NCBI GenBank assembly: GCA_030685235.1
Contig: MU839219.1
Coordinates: forward strand, 50,551 to 114,550
DNA: 64,000 bases
Direction: 5' to 3'
From: Copromyces sp. CBS 386.78
Taxonomy: Eukaryota; Ascomycota; Sordariomycetes; Sordariales; Sordariaceae
The notes beneath the pieces were generated by a model, which was not told where the DNA came from, searched no databases, and worked only from the letters and a program-made list of their open reading frames with translations. Shown here one piece after another: positions 35,930 through 49,057 of the stretch (the first letter of the stretch is position 1; every line of letters starts with the position of its first letter). The position numbers and the translations under genes were made by a program.

Positions 35930-38900
35930 AATTTATTATATTTTTCTATTTATTTATTTTATAGACCGCGTAAATTGTATTGTATTATTTTCGTTAATAG
36001 TGGATATATTGCCCTTATTTTTATTAATTATTATTTCGTTTATTATTACCGTTTCCCTTTTTTTCCGCTCGCCGTTCCCAAACTATTATACCTTACGGAT
36101 AGCTAGGCTAAAGGTAGTATTACGTATTTTTCTAAATGTACAATATAGGTAGGAATTTATTATAAAGTTATTAATTTATTAATCTATAATTTAATTGAGG
36201 ATAACCCTATTATTTTAAATTACTTATAATTCGTTTATTACGCCCTAAATATTAATTAGCCTAATAATTCTCTTTAATTTAGTTCCGCTTATAAATAATA
36301 TAGCTATTTCCCGTCTAGGAATTTAAATCGTATTGCTCCGCTCTCGAGCCGCTACTTTATAATTCTGCGACCGCTAGTTTAACGTTTATATTAGAGTCTA
36401 ACGGTAGAGGATATAAATAATAAAGGCGAGCCTAATTAGTACGACGAAATAGTAATTATTAAGCGGCTATCTATTTCCGCTATAATTAGGCGTACTATTT
36501 GTTAATAATTTTATTATTTTAAATATAGGGTTGCTAACCGGACAGGTATTACCCCGTTCGGGAAAATAAAAGGCGGTAATATAATTATACTATTAGTTCT
36601 GCTCCCGGCGCTTTTTTTAGTACTTCGCCCGGCGTCCTACTATTAAGCTAGCGGCGTAAAGACTTTTACGGTAGATTACCGAATCCCGGTCTAATTTTAT
36701 AGTATTCCGGCTAGTCCTATTAACCCTAATAATATTAAGGAGTTCTTAGCCGCTATTTTTAATTAATTAGCGGAAACTTATAAATTTTAAATTATTTATA
36801 TAATTCGGGTTAATTTGGACCAAGATATTTGTAGGTTAATTAAGGAAAATAAGAAATTAGAAAAGGAAGGGCGGATTTTAGATTTTTAGAGTATAAACGA
36901 TAATTTTATATTAAATATAGTAGTAGAAGTATTATTAGGTAAAGGTTAGCGTTTTAAATACTTTTTCGGTAATAAGTATTATTGTTGGATTAATGCCCTA
37001 GTAGGGAAGGGAGACGAAGCTGCTTTAAGGGTTGTAAAAGTTTTTAATTTTGTTAAAATTAATGGTATTAATGACAATTTTCCTTATTGCGAGGAGGTAA
37101 TTAACGAATATTTTATAATAAATAGTATCGCTATTAATAGAATTACGTTTAAAAATGCGGTTAAATTTTATAAAAAAGTTAATAAATTTCTTAAGACGGT
37201 TGTAGAAATTTAAGCCAAATTCTTGCGATAATATTAGTATTATATGTAAATCTTTTTATAAGAGGGAGTAGATATTCTTCCTCCCTATAGGGTATATAAT
37301 TTAAAGATTGAATTCCGTTTAGGAGTAATCTTTCCCGCTTTTTATAGGCGTACGTTTAATTTTAATAAATTTAATATTATTAAAAAATAGGTCGATAATA
37401 TATTTTAAAAAAAGTTTATTAGGTTTTTATAATTAGAAGCCTTTATACTTTCATTCTTTATTAAGAAATTAGGAGGCGGAGTCTACGTTTATATTAATTA
37501 TTGTAGCGTTAATAATGTTACCCTTAAGTCCCGTTATTCCCTCTTATTTATTAAAGAAACTTTTAACGCGATTTACTATATTAAGATTTTTATAAAGTTT
37601 AATGTAATTACTACTTTTAATTATATCCGTATTAAGTAAGGATACGAATAGTTTACTATTTTTATAACCCGGTTTGGCTTATTTAAATTTTTAATTATTC
37701 TTTTTAGTTTATAAGGCGCCCTAAGTACGTTTTAGAATTATATTAATAATATCCTATATAATATTTTCGACGTTTATGCGATTATTTATTTTAATAATAT
37801 CTTTATTTATTCGGATAATATTAAAGATTATGAGTAGTACGTTAATAATGTTTTTAATAAGTTAGTAAAAATAGGTTTTAACGTTAATATTAATAAGTGC
37901 GAATTCTATACAATAAGAATAAAATATTTGGGTTTATTTATTACGTTTAGAAGTATTGAAATAGATTTAAAAAAGGTTAAAGCTATTATAAATTAATAAA
38001 TACCGGAGTTAAAGAAGTCCTTACAATTTTTTTTAGGCTTTGCGAATTTTTATTAAGGGTTTATAAAAGATTTTTTAATAATGGCCGTTCTATTTTACGA
38101 ATTTACGAAGAAAGATACTGGATAGTTTTAGGATGACCGTTATTAAATTGCTTTTAAAGTTTTTAAGCGGGTATTTATTAACGGACTTGTATTTAAAATT
38201 TATAATTGGATTAAGAAAACTGTAGTCGAGATAGACGCTTCTAATTGGGCTGCGGGTAGTACCCTTTCCTAGTACGGAGACGATAGTGTTCTCTATTTTA
38301 TTGCTTATTTTTTGGCTAAATATAATTCTTAGGAATATAATTATAATGTATATGATAAGGAGTTGTTTGTGATTATTAAGGTATTAGAGGAGTAGAGGCC
38401 GGAATTCGAAGGAATTTAATAATTATTCGATATTTTAATAGATTATAAGAATTTTTAGATATTTACGACTAATAAATAGCTTACTTAGCGGTATATATGC
38501 TGGTCTTAATTCTTATCCCGGTTTAATTTCCTTATTAAGTATATGCCGGATTCGAAAAACTTTCGTTTAAATACTTTAAATTATAAGCCTAATAATTGTT
38601 CGGATAACGAGGAGGATAATTATTTAGTCGCCCGTAAGAGGGTTTTGCTAGACCTATTTTAATTCGAAGAAGGCTATTTTCAATTTAATAACCCGGCGGT
38701 AGGGTTCTCTCTATATTTACTAGGCCTAAATGATTTGGATATTTAGTTAATTGATGATTTTATTTGTACGAATTATAAGATTTCCGTTTTTTTATAAAAA
38801 TTGGTTTCCTCCCTTATTAGCGGAGCCTGTTAATGGTTTATTATTATTAAGAAGGTTTTTTATAGGGCTTTTTTAGAATATTATATCGTTAACCGTATTA

Positions 38901-40330
38901 TGAAATGGCGCGACCGAATTATTATTAATCTTTACGATAAAAATCTTTAATTTTAGCTTATTAGTCGTTAGTATAATTCTTTGGGCGCCGGTTATTTAGG
39001 TTGTGACGTTACGTACGAGCTCTTGTAATACGATTTTTATTAGGAGGGGATATATAACGATATATGCTTTTTCTATAAAGGTTACTTATTTTATATAAAG
39101 ATTAAATTTTTAAAAAGAGGTTTAGCCGGTTATTTTAAATTAGTTGTAATCGTTTTCGCGTTATAGACTAATATTTTAATTGATTATATTATATTATTAC
39201 CGCTAAGTACTTATTTAGGCCAGACTTTTAAATACGTTACTATTGTTATTGATCGATTTATTAAAATATAGTACTATATCTTAATAATAATTTTAGAGGC
39301 GGAAGAATTAGCGGACCGGTTTATTGATTATATTTATTCGATTTATAGCCTTTTAGATAGTATATTTTCTAATAGAGGTATTTAATTCGTTTTACGGTTC
39401 TAGTCTATCCTTTGTAAGCGGTTGTTTGTGATTCGTAAATTTATTTCTATTTTTTACCTTTAGATAAACGTTTAAACCGAGTGTATTAACGCGGAAATAG
39501 AGTAGTTTTTGAGGATTTATATTAATTGGGTATAGACGGATTAGGTAAAGTGGCTGCTATTCGCGGAGTTCGCTAGCAATAATACCGTTTTATCGTTAAT
39601 AGGGATTTTGCCGTTCTTTGCTAATTATGGCTATTACCCGCGTATGGGTATAGAACCTCGTACCCTGCCGCTACTAGATTTCTCCCCGGCCTAGTTTAAG
39701 GAATATTATAAGGCTAACGAATTAGCGGACCGCTTTTAGCGGATTTAGGATTTCGCTATCTAGTAATTTCGTTATATATAGGAATGGTACGAGGATAACG
39801 CCAATAAAAAACGAATCGACTTTATTAAATATTGTACTAGTAATATAGTTTTCTTTAATATAGTTAACTTTACTAACGGACGACTGTACGCGAAATTGTA
39901 TCCTTACTGGGAAGGACCCTTTAAAGTTGTTTACGTCGAATTGTATACGGTTTATTTTGCCCTACCCTCTAATATGAAGTGCTTATTAGTTTTCTACGTT
40001 TTTATAGTATAATTATAGTTTAGTTAAGGCTTTTTAGGCTAGCTTACTACGATAGATGTTTAAGTTAACGAAGGTAGGGTTATAATATGGACCGACGGTT
40101 AGGAGGAGTACGAAGAGTGGGTATTCGAACGTTTTATAGATTGTTAGTAGATGGGTAATGGAAATACGAGGTTAAATAGAAGATTAGTAACCCTATTTAG
40201 GAACCTATTAGTAATATTATCGACTGTAAATATTATTTTTAATAGTTCTACTACGAGTATTCGGATAAATTAGTTCCCCTAAAGGTTTAGAGGGTTTTTG
40301 AGCGATTCGCCGCCGATATTCTAATATTAA
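35930..40330 (+). pseudogene. D pol remnant: protease, RT, RNase H, integrase, chromodomain
   Basis: The protease active site reads Asn-Ser-Gly (family Asp-Ser/Thr-Gly) at 35996-36004. The RT box reads Tyr-Phe-Asn-Asn at 37787-37798. RNase H spans about 38080-38480, keeping DASNWAAGSTLSQYG-type sequence. The integrase core is at about 39180-39560, followed by its tail and, near 40100-40240, a chromodomain-like segment that changes frame once. Frame integrity elsewhere is good and inactivation is by RIP substitutions. It would have been the autonomous partner for GGAGT-type insertions. Confidence 0.85.
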
Positions 40331-40570
40331 CGACGATGTTAATACCGGTAGTCTCCGAGCTATTACGGCGCTACTCTAGCTATTTAGTACGGTAAGAGAC
40401 GGCCGCTACTATAAAAGATAGGATGTAGAAGGATATAGAGGAGGGTTTATACTTCGCGTTTAGGAAGATATTTTAGAAGTTGATAGATGTTTACGAAGAT
40501 AAGAGGTTATAGGAGGGGTTTTAAGTCTATTATTTAACATATATATAGATTTTCAGTTTTTCAAGCTTTT

Positions 40571-40585
40571 TTTGAGGGGGGATAG
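40571..40585 (+). other. Polypurine tract of D
   Basis: TTTGAGGGGGGATAG directly before the 3' LTR. Confidence 0.75.
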
Positions 40586-40837
40586 TATTATAGGGTTAGA
40601 CTTGTAATGTACTATATTGCATTAATTGTATATATATTGTGCCGACTAGAGCCCAGAGCTTTGGCCACGTATATGTCATCGTTACGTGTAGCCTTACGTG
40701 CCCGCGTACGGTCTGGTCTGTAGGGCTCTCGCCCATATACAGCCAGACCTCTGCGCATATTTCCTTCTCTCCTCCTTTCTCCTTATACAACAACGCATAT
40801 CTCACCATATCCCATACGGTGCCTTCGCCCCGTGATA
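40586..40837 (+). repeat. 3' LTR of D (252 bp)
   Basis: Same length as the 5' LTR. The inner edge reads TATTATAGGG and the first 80 bases have lost most CpA/TpG, while the outer edge (CCATACGGTGCC to CCCCGTGATA) is spared. Confidence 0.93.
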
Positions 40838-40842
40838 GGAGT

Positions 40843-43290
40843 AGTCTATCCTTTAAACGGAAGGGGGAACCGTTTTGTATTTTAATTTAATGAATTGAAA
40901 GCGAATATATAGTACGATTGGCTTTAATTAATTAGTTTACGAAATTATATTCGATATAGAATTCGGCGAAGAGAGCTATATCCTTTAAATTGGAATCGGT
41001 AGGCTCGGTTAGCTAGCTATACTTATAATACTTATATATTTTAACCGGGTATTTTTATAGTTTAGAATACGTTTTTTCGTATTTAGTAACGGAAGTAATC
41101 CTAATTAACGTTAATCCTAATAATTAAATTTTAAAGGATAGCGTACGACTTAGAACTTATTCGAAGCAATAATTTAGCTATTAATAATAGGGCTAAAAGT
41201 AGCGTTAAGGGTAAATATTATAGTTTTCTTAAGAGGTCTTCTATAGCTACGCTTAGGCGTAAAGTACCTTATAATTTATATAGCGGGATATTAATTAATT
41301 AAGTACTTTAACGGGTATTAAACAGTAATATACTTAAAGTAACGAATAAGTAGCCGATTAATTCGCGTTGAAGTAGTAATATTAATTAGGAATATTATTA
41401 GATATTTTTATATAAGCGCTTATTGGAAGTAGCGGCCTTAGGAGGTTATTAAGGGCGGTATTAATATATTTGAATATAGGCGAAGTAGGCAGAAGTGATT
41501 TACGTTTTAGGGTTTACTGCGTTAGCTATAATTAATAGTAATTTTAATCTTATTTTTAAAATGAACCGGTATTCTGCACTACTAAACGTATTAAATTCGA
41601 TATTAAGGATATTATTTATTTTTAATTAGGATTAAAGAAATAGGGTAATATTAAGGATAAAAAAGCGGCCGTCTATTAGAAATGAATAAACGTCCGTGCA
41701 GGAACGTATATCGATTATACGTAGGCGAGGGCGATTAGATATAATTAAAGTATTTAAATTTAATATTAGATTTGTATTAAGACCGCTTGAGACGAATTAG
41801 GAAAGGGAGGGAAAAGTCCGGAAGGGGAATTTACCGGTAAATATACAACGATTTTATAATATTAATAGGGGTAGGGTTAAATTAATAACTATTTAAAATT
41901 TTATAGTATAAATTTAGGGCGCTAGCGATAATAACGAGGGTAGTATTAATCTATTTACCGTTTTTGATTATACGGCGCTTAACGGCTAGTTCGAATATTT
42001 TCCGGACGGCTTCTTCAATTATATTACTTTTAAAAATAATATTCGAATCGTAGAATTGGGTAGTAAAGAAGTTATTAATTTTAGGAATGGCGGGTATAAC
42101 GATAGTATTAATAGTTAACGGTTAATAAACGATAAAGGAGAAATGGGGAATATATATTTAAATAATAGAATTACTATAGTATATTACTTTAAACTGTTAT
42201 TTATTACCTAATCCTTCTATTTACTACTTAATCCTTCCCTTTATTACTTGCTCCTTCCCTTTACTATCTACTCCTTTTATTTATTATTCGGTCTTTCCCT
42301 TTACTATCCGGTCCTTCTATTTACTACTTACTCCTTCCCTTTATTGCCCGCTCCTTTAACGTTCTTACGGTTATATTTTAGCGGTTATATGATAAATTAA
42401 TTTATATAATTAAATTTTATAAATGAATTAATTTGTATAATTAGATTTTGTAGGTAAATTGATATATTATAACTTTTATTCTAAAGTTTTCTATATATTT
42501 CGCTAAGAATTTTAGCCGATAATTGGGAATACGTAAGGCGCCTTATATATAACGTACGCTAGAGTAAAAGTAGTATTTTCTAATATATTGTATTTCGGAA
42601 TGATTTTTAGCGCTTTAAAGGTTTTAATTGGAAATTACTAGTATAGATTTTTAAAATGGCCGTAGTAATACGAAATTCGGCGGGAGTAAATTGAATTTAG
42701 GCTCTTAAAGTTGGCTAGTTAGTTAGTTAGATATAGTACAGTAATATAATAGGGTATTTTAATAAGTATATTTTACAGGCGGAGCCGGGAATAATACGCC
42801 TCAATTCCTTTGCGTTAAGGTAATAATAGTAGTTAGCCGATAAGACGGTTAGATATTTTTATATAGGCGCCTATTAGAATTTGTAGCTTCGAAGAAACGT
42901 TGGTAAAAATGGTATTAGTATTGTAGAGATTATTATAATTATTATAATTAGTAATATTGTAAGGGATAATATAAAATGTATTATTCGGTATTAATATTAT
43001 TTATTTTAAAGAGAATTTAAAGAATAAAGTAATATTAAAAATAAAAAGGCGGTCGTTTGTAGGATAAAGGTAAATAGTAATTATTAAAAGGCGGTCGTCT
43101 ATATAAGAACGTATATCGATTATATACGGGCGAAGTTGATTAGATAGGGTTGAAGTGCCCGATTTTAATAGTAGGATTATAAATTAGTTATATTACCGGA
43201 ATTAAATTAGGTAATATTTCCTAAGGCCGCCGTTTAATTATATTGGTATAGCGTTTAAATTAGGCTTTATTACTCTTTATCCCTATGGTA
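40843..43290. other. H1 region with duplicated segments between D and the Rep/helicase gene
   Basis: Segments at 41370-41770 recur in diverged form at 42800-43170, including ATCGATTATACG-type words, GCGGCCGTCTAT and TATTTTTATATAGGCGC. A third, weaker relative lies at 51380-51620 near the other end of H1. No coding frame is supported. The interval also holds the 20-bp minisatellite at 42201-42358. Confidence 0.55.
42201..42358. repeat. 20-bp pyrimidine-rich minisatellite, 8 units in register
   Basis: Eight units of exactly 20 bp (form TTTACTACTTACTCCTTCCC) follow one another without spacers; units differ mainly by C/T. The unit length is not a multiple of three, so it does not encode a repeat peptide. 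Confidence 0.88.
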
Positions 43291-46200
43291 TTAATATTAA
43301 AAGGGTAGTCGAATATAATGCCCTATAGAGTTTTAATTTTCGAGACGGCTATATATATTAAATTAAATGTAAAATTATTTTTAGAGATATTGAGGATAGC
43401 GGTATTAATAATTGCCCCCTATAATTTATATATTGTAATAGTATATACAATAGTAATAGGGAATTGCTTTCTCGTATAATAAATAAACCCTTTTATATAA
43501 TTTCGGGTAAACCGGAAAATAAATACAATTTGGGTATCGAAACCTTCCCGTTCAAAATAGGGGGGACTAATATATTTAAGGAAATTTATTAATAAAGTAT
43601 AAGGCGCAATTTTTCGAAGTTCGACGTTGTAATGCTATATAATATTGTAAATAATATTAATAGTACTATTTACTAAGCCCTTTTCCGTTTATACATTCTT
43701 AGTCAATATAATTGTAGCCTTAATTATTAAGGGTAATTATTTATAAAAGTTATTTACTATATTAGAATCTACTTCGCTAGCCCTGCTACTAGTATAATTA
43801 ATATATATTTATATATATAGGGACCCTAACCTTTTAAAATAATTTTAATTATATTCTTTAATTTAAGCGTTGGTTAAATAAATATGTAAGGTATTATTAA
43901 ATTTGCCGAGATTGTAGTATTCTTTTTTTAATATAATCTTTATTCGTATAAATAGGAATTCTTAATATTATTATATTAATTGAAAATATTATAGACCTTT
44001 AAATATATTTCGAAATACTATTTACTTATTATTAACCTAGCGAATAATTTATTATAGTTAAATAATTTAGTTAAATAATTTATATATTAACTTTCCGGTA
44101 ATTTCTTTATTATTAAGGTTCTTATCTACTATTATATCTACTATAGCCTTCCCTATAATAGGAGGCAATTAATAGAAATCCCTAATTAATAGAATACTTA
44201 TACTACTAAAAAACTAATTATTTTGGCTTAGAAAAGCTTATTTAAATTTTTTATTTAAATAATATATTATCCTAAGGCCGATTATAGACTTTTTATCTAT
44301 AATAAAATATTGTAAATAATAGAGTCGTAATTATAAATTTACTCGATTATTCGGGGTAAAGTCCGGTAGTATAGTAATATTATTCGTAATTGGAAGTTGG
44401 AGTAGCGAGTATAGGGTAGATTCGTTAATATTATTAGCTGCTACTTTTATAGGAGTGGCGCGTATAATAATAGGATCTTTCTAATCGTTAGGATACCGAC
44501 GGTTATTAAAGGTTAATTCTTGAAGCCGGGTAGAAAGTAGGCGAATAATATACAATTTACCAATATTACTTTTACTATTAAATTGTACTTTAAGGGGTAG
44601 CCGATGTAGATTGTTATTGCGAAGGAAGGTTTAGTAATATTCGACGAATGTATTATAAATAAGGAGTTATTGGGTATTAAAATTATTTATAGCCGTACTA
44701 GTAACCTCTTCGGCTTTAAAATATTGGGGTTATTAACCTTTATACTTTTCTAAAAGTTTTGGGCATTAGAAATAAATCTATTATATTTATTATAATAGTA
44801 AATTCTTTAATTATATTCTAAATTAATAGGACGACGGTTAAATATATTAATATCCTTATTAGCGCTTATAGGCCGATCCGGAATTTTTTAAGCTATACGT
44901 ATTTAATTATCCTACTATATATTTTCCTTTAGCGGTATAATTTTAATATTATCTTTAGGAAGCGGTTCGAATAAATTACTATAGTAGTCGTAGTTATAAT
45001 TATATATTTTTTAATAGTAGTTATATACTTTAAATTATATAGTATATCCTATTTTATTAATTATTTTAAAATTTATATTGAAACGATAAAGGTAGTAAAG
45101 GGTTATTTTCACTCGATAGAAATCTTTATACTAATCCGAAGTAACGCCGCCTTTATATTTAAATATATATTTAAATATATAAGGTTCTTTATAAAAGCGT
45201 TAGGGCCGTTTATTCTAATTAATATAAATATAAAATTGGAAGTATATTAATTTATTTAGTTAAAGGCTTCGTTAAAAATATTTATTATATTAGGCAATAT
45301 AGTTATAAACTTTATTATCGATATTAATAGTAAAGTAATTATATACGTCCTTAAGTTAATAATTTATAAATTAGACTATTTACGTACCTTTATATAGAAG
45401 TAAATTAAATAAATAATAATAAATTTTTTAGGTAAATTAGTCCCGTTTAAATACTAATTTATTTATTAATTGAAATGCGAACAATATTAATAGTATATAG
45501 TTAGAAATACGAAAAAGAATTTGAGTGGCGAATTATTAGTAAGAGAGAGATTTAATTTCGGCCTTAGAATAATATTTAATAATATAGTAAAGTACGGCTT
45601 TAATACTAATATATAAAGAAATATCCGTATTCACTAACTAATTTAAGGATATAGTAGGGTTCTAATTATTAATATAGGTATCGTTACATATAGTATCGAA
45701 TATATTGTAAAGGGGGTTAAATCCCCGTATAATATACAGGCGGTTATATATATTTCGGGGGAAGTTAAAATAGTATACGGCTTCTTCGCTTATTGAACCG
45801 TCCGGAAGTTTGTAGCGCTGTAGATAGTACGTTATACTATATTAATACCGGTTTATATAATTAATAATACGGGATAACGTAGCGAAGGTTAATTATTTAT
45901 ATTCCCTTATACGAATAGTAAATATATTACCTTCGGCCGTATTAAGAGTTTTATAGGGCTCTAAATTAATACTTATAATATAAATACTCTAAAAAATAAT
46001 AAATATATTTTTACTTTTAGCCGTTTCAAATTAGGCTTTAAATATACCTTTATATTAATAAATATTATAATTATAAGGACTATTATAAGCCTATTATTTA
46101 TACCGGTCCTAATAATTAATAATATAGAATTTCGATTTAAGGATATATTCTTGAAATATATTATATTTCTTTTAGAAATACTATATATTAATTATTAAGT

Positions 46201-46897
46201 TATTACGAAAATTCTCCTATACAATTTTACCCCACTAGCGTTCGTTATTATCTAGCTATTTATTATATTGAAGTATAAGTTTAATTAACGATTACTAATG
46301 TAAATTAGTAGGGGTAAAGGTTATAAAGAGAAATGGCATACTTAGCCTATAGATAAATACTTCTAGATTTTGTCTTTTAGTTCCTTAATAAGGCCGGGTA
46401 TTATATAAAGTATTAGTATATTTTATAATAGAGTAGAAAATACGTTCGCCTTAGTCCGTCCGGCCTTTAAATACGGCTTTAAATTCCTCTGTTTAAAGGT
46501 TACCCTCCCTTAAATTATAATAGATATAGAAGGAATTCTTTTAATTAATTTAGTTCTTTATTAGGGTATTAAAAGTAATAAAGTAGAAATAAGGATAGTA
46601 AGTATATTAATTATCCTTCTACTTTATACTATATTTAATATAATTGGTATAAGAAATATTATATAGCCGTTAAATTATAAAATTAGTTTTGCCTTAGGGA
46701 TAAAGGGTAGGGAATATTTAGGATAATAATAGTTATAATTAGTTAAATTCGCTAATAGTGGTAGGCCTAGCGAACGGTAGTATTTATATAAAACCGCGGA
46801 TTCGGCCTTGCTTATCGGGACTTAGTAAGTATAATAATTAATTTAGCTCCGGTTCTACTTCTACTTCTAGCGTTAGCGGAGAAAATAAGATGGGAGT

Positions 46898-47117
46898 TGT
46901 CATGGGGCTAGAGCCCTGGGGTTAGACCTGGCTGATGCCAGGTCTGTAAAGCCATCTGCGAGGGCTCTGGTCCGGATACTCCGGCCTTGGCACCACGGTG
47001 CACAAAACCCTTTTCCGACTGCACCCTTCTGGTGCAGTCTCCTTTCCTCTTTGTTAAATATAGCATTTCAACCTTATACGACTGCTCGCTGTGCCTTACT
47101 CTTGTAGACCCGTTATA
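46898..47117 (+). repeat. 5' LTR of E (220 bp) with perfect hairpin
   Basis: AGACCTGGC and GCCAGGTCT form a 9-bp stem with loop TGAT at 46924-46945; GGGCTAGAGCCC is a second palindrome. The LTR differs from its partner at only a few positions, all transitions in what I compared. Confidence 0.93.
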
Positions 47118-47235
47118 TTATATTTGACCCTCTTTTCAACGACCTCGTGCTATCGCCTGTACGCCCAAAGAGTCTCCCTTCGTTGCAACCGTTTCCTCTC
47201 TGTAACGAAATCCCTCATCTTCCCCCGCCATTACG

Positions 47236-48300
47236 ATGTCTTAGCAATAGCTTCCGCAAGTGCCCTGGGCGAACACCTCGCCAGAGCGATACCGACAATT
47301 CGCTTCGTCTATCGAATAGTTCATCGCTGAGGTCGCTGCTTTTAAGACTTCCCCCCTGCTCGATTCGCCTTCGAGGAAGCTAGTCCTTCCCTATTTCGAG
47401 AAATTTTCTGGGGAGAAAGTAGACTTTGAGACATGGGTGCTTAGTGCCCAAGCTAAGCTCCACGTTGATGGCTTCGCTATCGGCGACTCTGAAGCGTAGT
47501 TTTACTACCTGCTCGCCAGCCTGTCGCCCCCCGTTAAGCGCCCCTTCGTTTCGTTCGCCTCCTCCCTTCGTTCGCCGTAGGAACTCCTCGATAAGCTACG
47601 GCTTACCTACGGCGATCCGAACCCTAAGAAGTGCGCCGGCCAAGAACTCGCTTCCATCCGTCAAAAGAGCAAAGAAGGGATCGCATCCTTCTTAATCAAA
47701 TACGAGGAAATTCTTCACCGCGCTCAGGCAAACGCCTGGTCTAACGCCGCGAAAATCAACTCGCTAACGTACGCGCTCAACGACTACTAGAAACAGCGAC
47801 TCGACGATTGTATTAACGTACTAGAATAATACCTAGATTTACTCACGTACTTACGCAAGTTTAACGGTAATATTTTTTTTATCTCTTCGAAATAATAATA
47901 ACCGGTTAAAGATAACGGAAATATGCTAATAAGTATCTCTACGACGAAAATAAAAAATAGCAACAGGATTCCCTCTAAGTTATAATAATAATAGAAGGAG
48001 GAGGGCAAATATACGAACTACGGTAGCGGTTCCCACTAGTCTAAGAAATATAAGGCTAGTAAAGGTACGAAAATAAATAACGTTACGGTCTGTAGTCCGG
48101 TTAGGGGTGTAAGTAGTTACAATAGCAATAATTAAGAGGAGGAATTTACAGATTGAATAGTACTAGGATAGCAGCCCTAAGAAGACTATAATAGAGAGAA
48201 GTCTATACGTCCGCAAAGGAGGGATCTCTACAGCTATTGAAGTACGGCATTTACTAATTAAATAGCTAGTCAACCTTCTTCCACCTCTCTATACGTAACC
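47236..48300 (+). pseudogene. E gag with RIP stops and mutated zinc knuckle
   Basis: The ATG at 47236 is followed almost at once by TAG codons in Gln positions. The frame then runs without indel for 255 codons to a knuckle at 48010-48051. Readable cores include YFEKFSGEKVDFETWV, LASLSPPVKRPF and LTYGDPNPKKCAGQ, typical of Ty3/gypsy-type Gag. The knuckle spacing is C-x2-C-x4-H-x4-C with all three Cys now Tyr and the His kept. Beyond it the frame holds TAA/TAG and a few TGA (a CGA origin is possible) and its true end is unclear. ORFs at 47091-47695 in other frames are shadows. Confidence 0.8.
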
Positions 48301-48820
48301 GAAAGGTACCTGCTATAAAACGTAACCGTAGGAAGGTAGCAAGCGTAATATTTTGTAAGTATAAGGATTACTAGGCCCGCCCCTAGCGAAGGGTGTATAT
48401 TGAACTGAGGCTCTATAGTCACGGTGGTAATAAGGGCTCTTACTAGTTGGAGAAGTAGAGCGATACGAAATATAGAAGTAATAATTCTAATCTAACTACC
48501 TACAGGGTATAGATTTGCTACTTAGTAGAAGAAGTTCCCGGATAGGCAATTTCTAAATACCCTGTAAGTCTTAGTGCCTAGGCCATTAGGTACAACTCTA
48601 TAAGGGTAGGTGCCAGAGGGTACTACCAATTCGGGTAGGAGCAAGTAGTCGTATAGCGTTTATTTAGGGGCTTAAATGGTAATGATTTTTGCTTGGTGTC
48701 GTTGATTTTCTTCCCCATTCTGTGCGTTAGGTCGGGTGTGGCTGTCGGGCTGGATCGTTGGTCGTTCTTTCGTATACCTTAGCTTTTCTGCGTCTTGTGC
48801 GGTAGGCCTGCGTCTCTTTA
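48301..48820 (+). other. E 3' non-coding region
   Basis: No gene seen. An inverted pair, ACAGGGTAT and ATACCCTGT, lies near 48502 and 48568 and could form a stem across a 60-base loop. Confidence 0.5.
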
Positions 48821-48837
48821 GGGGAGCAGGGGGGTAA
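48821..48837 (+). other. Polypurine tract of E
   Basis: GGGGAGCAGGGGGGTAA directly before the 3' LTR. Confidence 0.8.
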
Positions 48838-49057
48838 TGTCATAGGGCTAGAGCCCTGGGGTTAGACCTGGCTGATGCCAGGTCTGTAAAGCTATCTGCG
48901 AGGGCTCTGGTCCGGATACTCCGGCCTTGGCACCACGGTGTACAAAACCCTTTTCCGACTGCACCCTTCTGGTGCAGTCTCCTTTCCTCTTTGTCAAATA
49001 TAGCATTTCAACCTTACACGACTGCTCGCTGTGCCTTACTCTTGCAGACCCGTTACA
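48838..49057 (+). repeat. 3' LTR of E (220 bp)
   Basis: It starts TGTCATAGGG and ends CGTTACA. Same length as the 5' LTR and nearly identical. GGAGT follows. Confidence 0.93.

Larger units (their letters stand above)
33390..40837 (+). mobile_element. D: complete Ty3/gypsy retrotransposon in H1
   Basis: It is 7,448 bp with 252-bp LTRs and TSD GGAGT (33385-33389 and 40838-40842). The order gag, protease, RT, RNase H, integrase and a chromodomain-like segment is clear. It is less mutated than A or C, and long frames can be read through TAA/TAG codons. The 5' LTR is almost free of RIP and the 3' LTR is heavily RIPed on its inner side. LTR motifs and the TSD are shared with the small element E. 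Confidence 0.93.
46898..49057 (+). mobile_element. E: 2.16-kb gag-only, non-autonomous LTR retrotransposon
   Basis: 220-bp LTRs (TGTCAT...TTACA) flank 1,720 bp. TSD GGAGT lies at 46893-46897 and 49058-49062. The only coding region is a Gag; there is no RT, RNase H or integrase. It lies inside the Helitron gene. It is GC-richer and much less RIPed than its neighbours, so recent. The LTR shares GGGTTAGACCTG with D and uses the same target duplication, so D-type enzymes may have moved it. Confidence 0.9.

Noticed and set aside
47091..47695. Three overlapping 78-89-codon ORFs in element E
   Set aside because: They lie in other frames than the Gag reading frame from 47236, which runs in phase to a zinc knuckle; they are shadows.
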